The notes below the pieces were generated by a model, which was given only the letters and a program-made list of their open reading frames with translations, searched no databases and was not told where the DNA came from. A stretch of 64,000 nucleotides of DNA. Origin: Patiria miniata (lineage: Eukaryota; Echinodermata; Asteroidea; Valvatida; Asterinidae). Each line of letters begins with the position of its first letter. Within the stretch, counting starts at the first letter, position 1. Of the stretch, positions 57,431 through 64,000 are shown piece by piece. The DNA lies in contig NW_024037074.1 of the NCBI RefSeq assembly GCF_015706575.1, forward strand, positions 682,001-746,000. Reading direction: 5' to 3'. The position numbers were made by a program, and so were the translations under genes.

Positions 57431-57541
57431 CTCAACTGTTTTGGCAGGTCTTGCATTTGCATGTGTGGTCGCATTTGCAAACATACACTTACACTTATTA
57501 TTCATGCAGTGCACTTTGCACCTGCACCCCCGGCCCCCACG
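57431..57541 (-). pseudogene. CXC-like exon A3, deleted and frameshifted
   Basis: Starts RGGRGCRCKVHCMNNKCKC. Seven bases lost relative to A2 then put the rest in another frame, which removes the second Cys half but leaves the exon (111 nt) open up to GAG/GTGAG. The loss also removes the A2 stop. Confidence 0.6.
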
Positions 57542-57939
57542 CTGCAAACAAAGACAAACCCCAAAACAATCCAATCATCACAGAAAATAATCAATACAGA
57601 AAATAATAACAACTTTCAACTACTATCAACATAATAATTACTAAAAGCACACGAAACAAATGAGCAGAAATGAAACTTTTCCGATTTTAATCAACAAGCT
57701 TTTAAACAAGACAATATTAATAATTACTAAAGCACAAGAAAAAAGAATTGAACAAAATAAATGACAAGGTACATGCAAGCAAGCTAAATGAATATCAAAC
57801 ATATAAAACAACAAATTACATGCACACAAAGCATGCAAAGGCAATGAACAATTTAAATGTCCAGAATGATGTTAGAGGGAGTTTGATATTGATGACTTGT
57901 AAAAGTCAGCAAATACTCCACCGTTTCCACGCCATTTAC

Positions 57940-58135
57940 CTGCATAGAAGCAGAATTTCTTCCCTGCCTTTGTAAGCTTTGCTGGCCTTGCCTGCCCATT
58001 GACGCTTTTCTTGGAGATCATCTTTTGTCAAGTCATCAACACAGAAGTATTGATCATCAGATAGTGCTTGACGTTGTTTGCAAAGGACTGCAACTTTGTC
58101 TTGGTAGCAATTGAATTTGCCATAAAAGTCAGTTG
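57940..58135 (-). CDS. candidate exon of unknown gene
   Basis: Acceptor TATATTTAG, donor CTATGCAG/GTAAAT. The frame is open for 65 codons: DFYGKFNCYQDKVAVLCKQR, DQYFCVDDLTKDDLQEKRQW, AGKASKAYKG. Composition is normal; no known domain. A shorter relative survives at 52108-52230, so the exon was part of the duplicated module. Confidence 0.45.
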
Positions 58136-58299
58136 CTAAATATACTTTATTAAAAAAGTTTAGTCTTGCCTATTTCAAAGTGTTAATATGTTTGCCACAA
58201 GATTTCTCAAAGTGTTTCTTACTTATAAGAATTCACATAAGATTCTTCGTTTTTATGTCTTCTAGTTAGAAATTATGTAGGGCACTGTAAAACTTTCTT

Positions 58300-58975
58300 T
58301 AATGAAGAGTTTTAATTCTGTGTATACTTTTGGTGTCTTTTCTTCTGAGACACCTGTCCTGAAAATTCTTTAAGAGTGTGTGTACACATGGTGTACTTTC
58401 CAGGTACATGTATGTACATGTATGTACTTACCACATGAAATATGTACATACCAGTATGTATATGCAACCTTAAGTGCAAAGTACATGTACTTTCAAAGTC
58501 CATTGATGACTCTTGATGTTTCTTTGGAGACTGAAACTTAGTTTTTGGAGGATTTGATGACTGAAACTTAGTTTTTGGAGGATGTGATGCCTCTTTCTTA
58601 GAAAGTTTCTCAACAGTCATCCAATGTGATGACTGTGATGCCAGTTTTTGATGACCATTGATGCCTCATGATGACCTTTGATGCCTAAATGATGACGAGT
58701 GATGCCTTATGATGACGAGTGATGCCTTATGATGACTGTTTGATGCCTGTTGATGACCCGTTGATGACCTTTTGATGCCTGTTGATGACCGTTTGATGCC
58801 TGTTGATGACTTTTTTGCCTACTGATGACCAAATGATGCCCAATTCTACTGATGATGACCGATTTTTCTAGTAGGGGTAGTAGAGTACTTTTCCACGAGT
58901 ATGAGTACGAGTACTTTGCCACGAGTACGAGTTCGAGTACTTTGCCATGAGTACGAGTACTTTGCCATGAGTACC
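58300..58975. repeat. TGATGACC/TGATGCC and GAGTAC simple-sequence region
   Basis: 58620-58860 is a degenerate array of TGATGACC and TGATGCC octamers. 58885-58975 holds ACGAGTACGAGTACTTTGCC repeats. 58520-58590 has a direct duplication of GACTGAAACTTAGTTTTTGG. Open frames here are artefacts. Confidence 0.85.
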
Positions 58976-59560
58976 TACATGTACAGCAGTGTCAGTTATA
59001 ATGGCATATTGAAGGCCTACCTAAACTTGCTTTGCACAACAACTTTCAATGCATTCATACTGCAAGCTTTAAAAATAAATTAAAAATATGTATTTTTTCG
59101 GTAACGGAAGGACATTTTCGAAGGCTGAAATATTAGAAGTCACTGAAGCGAAACAAATTAGGCAAAACCTAAAAAAAAAATTGTCGGTTTTTCAAGACCA
59201 ATACTTTCTCATGACAGAAACTGATGGCATTAGTACATATTTTTGTGTGTGTATTGTAGAATACTTTCATATCACTATTACTCACATTTTTAGGATTAAA
59301 ACAGGATTATTACGTAATCCTATTTTTTGGTACCGAAATGTATCAAAAATAAAAATCCGACTTCAAATCTTGAAACTATAGACTTTAGTTTCAGCTTTCA
59401 TTTGACGTCAAATTTGTTTACATGTAAGTCACATGTATTTGAATTGTTTTGTGTCATGTCCACTTTGGTGTGGAATTGCCCTATATTAAATAGACTGGCG
59501 CAAGTCCTGCCTCTAATTAAAAGTTAAGAGCCATCTTAAAAGTTTGAAAATCTTACTCGG
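58976..59560. other. gene-free stretch
   Basis: AT-rich. Nothing recognised. Confidence 0.4.
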
Positions 59561-59583
59561 TTTTCCAGGCTTCGCAGCCGCAG

Positions 59584-60880
59584 TCACTGCACCTTTGTCG
59601 TTACCCTATCACTGTAGAAAATTGTTGGACTTGGACTTGGATGGCTGAGGAGGTGTTGAGTTGAAGAACGCAAGGCGCGGTTGGGTTTATGTTCGGTTAG
59701 GAGTTCACTGATATATGATGGTGCCATGTCGTTGAGCGCCTTGAATGTCAGAAGTGCAATCTTGTAGTGGATACGTTGCCTTACTGGTAGCCAATGCAGG
59801 TCACGAAGGATGGGTTGTATGTGATCATGTTTCTTGCATCGGGTCACCAACCGGGCTGCAGAGTTTTGGACTCTTTGTAACTTATTAATCTCACAGTCCG
59901 GAAGTCCATAGAGGAGACTGTTACAGAAGTCAAGACGGGAGGACACAAACGCGTGGACTAACCGTTCAACCGACTTACGATCGACATATCGATTGAGTTT
60001 ACCAATTTTGTAAATTGCGAAAGAAGCAGCCTGAACGACATTTTTCACGTGATCTTTCATGTGAAGTGTGTGGTCGATGGTCACTCCAAGATTCCTTGCA
60101 ACACTAACTGTTTCAATGTCAAATTCACCGACAGTGAGTTTAGGGAACGCCGGGGTCTTCAGAAACTTATAACTGATGTGGACGATCTCAGTCTTGGAGC
60201 CGTTCAGTATCAGGTTATTGGCAGCTGTCCAAACCTTGATATCTCGCAAATACTCCCCTAGTCTCGATGTAGCTTCTGAACGTTCCTGTCGTTGCAGTGT
60301 AAGATAAAGCTGAGTGTCATCAGCGTATGTCATGTAGTTGATTCCATGAGCGCTTGGAGAATATCTCCAAGGGGAGCAGTCACATTGTGAAGATGACTGG
60401 GCCTAATACGGATCCTTGGGGTACTCCGTGCTCAAGTATGTGCATATGCGACAGTACATCTCAAATTCTCACAGCTTGCAACCGACCCTGAAGATAAGAT
60501 TGGAAACAATCAAGGGCGGATCCAGTGATGCCGTAACGATCGCGCAGACGTTGGATGAGAAGTTGATGGTTAATTGTGTCAAACGCCGCGGAGAAATCCA
60601 ACAGGATGAGAACCGCCTCCTGTTGTTGATCTAAAGCTCGCAAGAGGTCGTTCTGAACGCGAAGCAGGGCTGTTTCTGTACTGTGAAATAGTCGGTAGGC
60701 AGATTGCATTGGTGAATGAAGACTGTGTTCATCAAGATAGTCAGTAAGCTGTGTCACAACAGCTCGCTCAATGGTTTTGAAGAGAAACTTCAAGTTTGAA
60801 ATCGGCCGATAATTCTTCATTTCGTTCCGATCCAAAGTGGTCTTCTTGAGCACAGGAGTAACATGAGCCTCTTCTCCTGC
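59584..60880 (-). mobile_element. L2/CR1-like LINE, 5'-truncated
   Basis: The - strand carries RT motifs in order: HVTPVLKKTTLDRNEMKNYR, PISNLKFLFKTIERAV, LLDFSAAFDTINHQLL, GVPQGSVLGPVIF, YADDTQLYL, NLGVTIDHTL and the C-terminal RDLHWLPVRQRIHYKIALL, then a stop at 59584. This is the order of CR1/L2-group elements. A TGA and a frameshift lie between GSVLGP and YADD (60330-60460). The 5' end lies at about 60880, inside the TatD-like exon; endonuclease and ORF1 are missing. Confidence 0.85.
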
Positions 60881-61185
60881 TGCAGGCGCAGTATGGTGGT
60901 AGATGCGTCCCCGTCCTTCAGGAACTCGGTGAGGGTACCCGTGTGTTGGGCTGCGTGGAGGAGACGGTCTATGTGGCAATGCAAGTCGATGAAATTAAGT
61001 GGGGAATCTGGTGCCCGTGGGGGAAGAGGTGACTCTAGTTGAGGTGGGGGAATGGAGTGCTCCAGTTCGGGTGGTGGAAGCTCACAGATATCTGGCTCTA
61101 CAGGCGGTGGGATAGGGGTCTCCGGTCTAGGTGGGGCAACCAATGACAGGACGCGTCGGAGGGTCCTCCATTGTTGCACCTTAAA
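60881..61185 (-). pseudogene. TatD-like gene, proline-rich N-terminal exon
   Basis: After an acceptor-like TTTTTAATTTAAG the - strand reads a Pro-rich linker (PPPVEPDICELPPPELEHSI) and then NFIDLHCHIDRLLHAAQHTG. This is the first metal-binding H-x-H motif of TatD-family amidohydrolases or nucleases. The frame passes into the LINE at about 60880, so the catalytic part is cut off. Confidence 0.6.
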
Positions 61186-61359
61186 TTAAAAATAACATCT
61201 TGCTCTCATTTTAGTAATTTCCCTATGTCCTGATCCTTATGCTGTAGCTCGCGTAATTGCTGTGTTGAGTATTTAGTAAACAAGGAGATGTTCTCGTCAA
61301 CCAACAGACATCGGTTTGAGTCAGTCTTCTCATTTACACATGCATTTTCAGTGACAGCG

Positions 61360-61835
61360 TTAGAGACGTGGCTGATCGGTCTTTTGGGGGCTAGTTAATG
61401 GAGTTACATTAGCGTTGATATTTGAGATTTCTCGCACTGGAAGAGGAATGACATCATCGACGTCATCTTCGAATCGTTTCCACTGTTTATGAACTCGCGT
61501 ACAGTACTGACAACCACCACAGGGGAGGGTGTCTACGTTACAACCCGCATAATAACAGTCGCAGAATGGAGTTGTGTTTGGGATACGTGAAAGAGTGTCG
61601 GCGTCAATGTGTTTGACCCCTTTTCTGTGAAGTTTTATCATGTCATACTCACACTGGCTTAGTTCCTCTACCCATCTTGCTAACATACCAGAAATCAGTT
61701 TAAATCTTGTTAACCAAGCCAAACTGCTGTGGTCCGTTCTTATGTAAAATTGGCGCCCCAGCAAGTAATGGCGGAATTGGCGAGTAAAACGTACTACTGC
61801 TAGTAGTTCCTTTCTAGTTAGACCAATAAAGAGGT
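61360..61835 (-). pseudogene. Ty3/Gypsy RNase H fragment
   Basis: Reads LTRKELLAVVRFTRQFRHYL, LGRQFYIRTDHSSLAWL, MLARWVEELSQCEYDMIKLH, RKGVKHIDADTLSRIP, the RNase H of Gypsy pol up to the tether. A Cys-rich stretch (FCDCYYAGCNVDTLPCGGC) follows, which is common between RNase H and integrase. The RT side is missing, replaced by TatD sequence at 61836. Confidence 0.85.
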
Positions 61836-61854
61836 GTTAGACCAATAAAGAGGT
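61817..61854. repeat. 19-bp adjacent direct duplication at the TatD/Gypsy junction
   Basis: GTTAGACCAATAAAGAGGT occurs at 61817-61835 and 61836-61854 without spacer. Confidence 0.95.
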
Positions 61855-62116
61855 TGGGAAATCGCCTGCACCAGGTTCTTGCCGTCTTCCAGTTGTTGAT
61901 GAAACAATGGAGGTGGATCTTCCATTGTTGGGGAAGAATCTCCGAGACGATTTCCAGGCATTCGTCATTAGCTTCACGGCAATGGAGCACAACTGGTTTA
62001 CTTAATTCGACGGCCGTTCTCAAGAGTTGTCGAAAGACGGACTGCTGGACAGCTTTTGATCGCTCGTTCCCTCGGGAGTAGTCAAGCCCCACTTCTCCCA
62101 GGGCACAGGTATTCAT
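61830..62116 (-). pseudogene. TatD-like catalytic core fragment
   Basis: Reads CALGEVGLDYSRGNERSKAV, QLLRTAVELSKPVVLHCREA, and WKIHLHCFINNWKTARTWCR, FPNLFIGLTP. These are the Glu of GE-GLDY, the His of VVLHCR and the third His of the TatD metal site. On the gene's strand it lies upstream of the N-terminal exon, so the order is scrambled or two genes contributed. It breaks into Gypsy RNase H at 61836. Confidence 0.75.
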
Positions 62117-62640
62117 AAAGTATCTAATAAATTACAATTATTTACACAAGTAATTCATAAATCACTGCCACCTTCAGTAATTGTCTCTCTTTCTCTGATC
62201 AAAAGTCACTGTGTGTGGTCAACACTTGATCTCCTGTCTTCCTCTGCTGAGCGTTCTCCAGCATCTCCACCTGGGAAGAAACGGGGGTATTTCAGTCAGA
62301 AACAAGGATATTTAAAAACGGGGGTATTTAAAAACGGGGGGTATTTAAAAACAGGGGTATTTAAAAACAGGAGTATTTAACATCATTTTATACCAAAAGT
62401 CAGAAAATATAATTAGTTAAAATATAAACTATAAATTAGTGAACAATGAGAAAAGGTACATACAAACAAAATGTTGACATGGAATGACCCAATATAAAAA
62501 TTGACATGTCACTGATAAAAAAGCACTGATCAAAAGTCATTGTGGGTGGTCATCACTTGATCTCATATCTTTCTCTCCTCTACCAGTTGACTCTCCAGCA
62601 TCTCCACCTGGGCTGAAGGTTGGCAGTCAAAAATAGATGA
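62117..62640. repeat. short tandem array GGGGTATTTAAAAAC and a 331-bp-spaced duplication
   Basis: The 15-17-bp unit repeats about five times at 62283-62380. CTGATCAAAAGTCACTGTG to CTCCAGCATCTCCACCTGGG occurs at 62196 and again at 62527. Confidence 0.8.
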
Positions 62641-63205
62641 ACTGTTTACGTTTTCACTTTGGACTCTCACGTTCTGTGTGTTCTCTCCCTTCGGGGTCTC
62701 TGTCTCCCCATGTTTCACCGTCAAGAACTAAACACATACCAGGTTAAATTTTATCAACAGTGCAGTATGCGACATCTGTTAACTCCAATCTCGGCAGCGA
62801 GAGAGACTGTTGGGACAAAGCCTAGCCTTCCCAAACACAACACTGCTGCGTACCTGCGTTCAGAAGCATCATTGAAAAAAATTAAGATGATAAACCACAC
62901 CATCCCTGAGCTCCCTTGGCTTCAGAAATCTGAACAAGTTGCCAAAACAACTACCAAAAATACATGATTATAGCCAAAAATCAGGTTTTGTGACCAAAAA
63001 AGTATTTTTTTGGCCCCCCAAAAAACACCCTTTACTACATTCCATCCCACTGACATACCTCTCAAATGAAAGATCTTGTTGTTCCCTTTCATTTGATGCC
63101 ACACTTGTTGTTGTGATGTTGGTAGTTCTGAAGATATTATCAATTTATAATTGTTTCATGTAATAATTAGCTGATGACGTCATAATGAAGTCATAAATTG
63201 ACCTT
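62641..63205. other. gene-free stretch
   Basis: The open frame at 62659-62967 shows no domain or splice context. Confidence 0.4.
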
Positions 63206-63388
63206 TTAATCATCCAATTTCTTGCGTCCGTCTTTTCTTCGAAAAGAGAGATGCTTTGGTGAAAAAATTGTGCTTTTATCCACCTTGTAACGATTTTTTT
63301 CACTAAGGTACCTGGTTATTTTTTCTGTAATCTTTTCCATTTTTTTTTCGTGCACATCCAATTCCTTCTGGATACGGTCGATGTGAAG
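63206..63388 (-). CDS. candidate terminal exon of a coiled-coil protein
   Basis: The exon follows TTTTGGTATCCCAACAG on the - strand. It reads LHIDRIQKELDVHEKKMEKI, TEKITRYLSEKNRYKVDKST and a basic end, then a stop at 63206. Heptad-like and charged, 60 residues. Its phase (0) does not fit directly to the donor at 63936, so another exon or a different isoform is needed. Confidence 0.4.
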   Translation of the reverse strand, partial: LHIDRIQKELDVHEKKMEKITEKITRYLSEKNRYKVDKSTIFSPKHLSFRRKDGRKKLDD

Positions 63389-63714
63389 CTGTTGGGATAC
63401 CAAAATACAAGTAACGAATGTTAACGAGTGCAATGGTAAGAATAATTTCATGAGGGGGCAGACGGAATATTCCATTCCACAAGGCGAAGCTGGGTGGAAT
63501 GGAATAAGTGACTGCTCGTAGTTCAGCTGTTGGAATACAAAAAAAACAAAGACAGATTTTTTTATGAGTGCAATGGTAAGAATGATTTTATGAGGAGTGC
63601 GTTCGATTACTTCCCCCAGTTTACTCGCGCCTGGCTCCTCGCGTAATGACAGACACGCGCAGTGAAGCTAAATAAACGGTTTCGGGTAAAGTTTCGTGCA
63701 AGAGCTGGAAATAT

Positions 63715-63850
63715 GGGCATCGCCAGGATTTTTTCTCGAGGGGGGCAAAACATATTTTCCAAAAAATTCATGTTTTTCTCAACATATTCTCGATTTATCA
63801 TTTTTCATGGTTTTAGTGGGGGGTAGGGACATTTTTGCAGGAGAAGTAAT
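63715..63850. repeat. GGGCATCGCCAGGATTTTTTC repeat, relative at 15478-15565
   Basis: The same GGCGTCGCCAGGATTTTTTC box, G run and ATATTCTCGATTTATC stretch occur inverted in the loop of foldback element 2. Confidence 0.75.
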
Positions 63851-63936
63851 TGAATGCACTGGAGGTGACAGACGGACTGTTCCATTCCACAAGGAACATT
63901 CCATCTGTCACCAATTACTCTGTTCATTGCACTTAC

Positions 63937-64000
63937 CGCACCTTGGCCTTGGCCAGTTCGCCCCTTGAGTCGCACAGCTGGCTCTGCAGCTGGATATTGG
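63937..64000 (-). CDS. candidate coiled-coil exon, runs off the window
   Basis: The - strand reads NIQLQSQLCDSRGELAKAKV with a good donor GTGCG/GTAAGT at 63936. It is probably part of the same gene as 63206-63388. Confidence 0.4.

Larger units (their letters stand above)
56669..57700. repeat. segmental duplication module 3 (CXC part)
   Basis: Co-linear with 49492-50530, starting at GTAGCTACACCAACCAGG-like sequence, then TATTATTATGTTGTAGTTAG, a CXC C-terminal exon, CCCAATTGGGC and exon A3. Similarity resumes at 51571 on the other side of foldback element 5 and ends near 52228/57994. Confidence 0.85.

Noticed and set aside
1..64000. tRNA, rRNA and snRNA genes
   Set aside because: No A/B-box pair with cloverleaf potential, rRNA core or Sm-site snRNA pattern was noticed by eye; a tRNAscan or Infernal run would be needed to exclude them.

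Overview
The window reads as an animal nuclear genome rich in transposons. It is probably from an invertebrate deuterostome, and most likely a cephalochordate (amphioxus). The sequence shows genes in short exons with GT/AG introns, an NHL/TRIM-type propeller exon, PHD, BEN-like and CXC-like domain exons, and non-LTR, Penelope-like, Ty3/Gypsy and hAT-like elements. It also shows many foldback elements and marine-invertebrate-style tandem repeats. The species call is inference and was not tested against any database.

Layout. 1-0.65 kb: last exon of an NHL-repeat gene on the + strand. 0.69-4 kb: debris of a transposon ORF followed by a histone-type 3' stem-loop, a Gypsy pol fragment, a telomere-like 14-mer array, and a 5'-truncated LINE whose 3' end is duplicated. 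6.7-7.4 kb: 19-bp minisatellite with a 175-bp higher-order period. 7.9-10 kb: two decayed Penelope-like elements arranged head to head. 12.7-16.4 kb: two large foldback elements and a hAT-like MITE. 17.1-19 kb: a terminal-inverted-repeat element invaded by a 145-bp tandem array. 19.4-21.8 kb: weak candidate exons ending in a 16-bp minisatellite. 24-25 kb: LINE with a large internal deletion. 25.4-31.6 kb: tandem and dispersed repeat copies.

32.9-58.1 kb is the most interesting part. It is a locus of segmental duplications in which exons coding for cysteine-rich CXC-like domains and BEN-like domains recur on the - strand. A gene with a PHD finger and a second conserved region lies at 56.45-52.33 kb and is split by a 2.2-kb hAT-like element with a perfect 8-bp target duplication. 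Two further insertions, a 1.04-kb foldback and a 360-bp MITE, can be delimited exactly because the duplicated module at 56.7-58 kb keeps the empty sites.

59.6-62.1 kb: an L2/CR1-like LINE inserted in the N-terminal exon of a TatD-like gene, a Gypsy RNase H fragment, and a TatD catalytic core joined to it at a 19-bp direct duplication. 63.2-64 kb: - strand exons of a possible coiled-coil gene.

No intact autonomous transposon was found. Nearly every recognisable coding region carries frameshifts, stops or truncations. The likely host exons are the NHL exon, the CXC exons and perhaps the coiled-coil exons.
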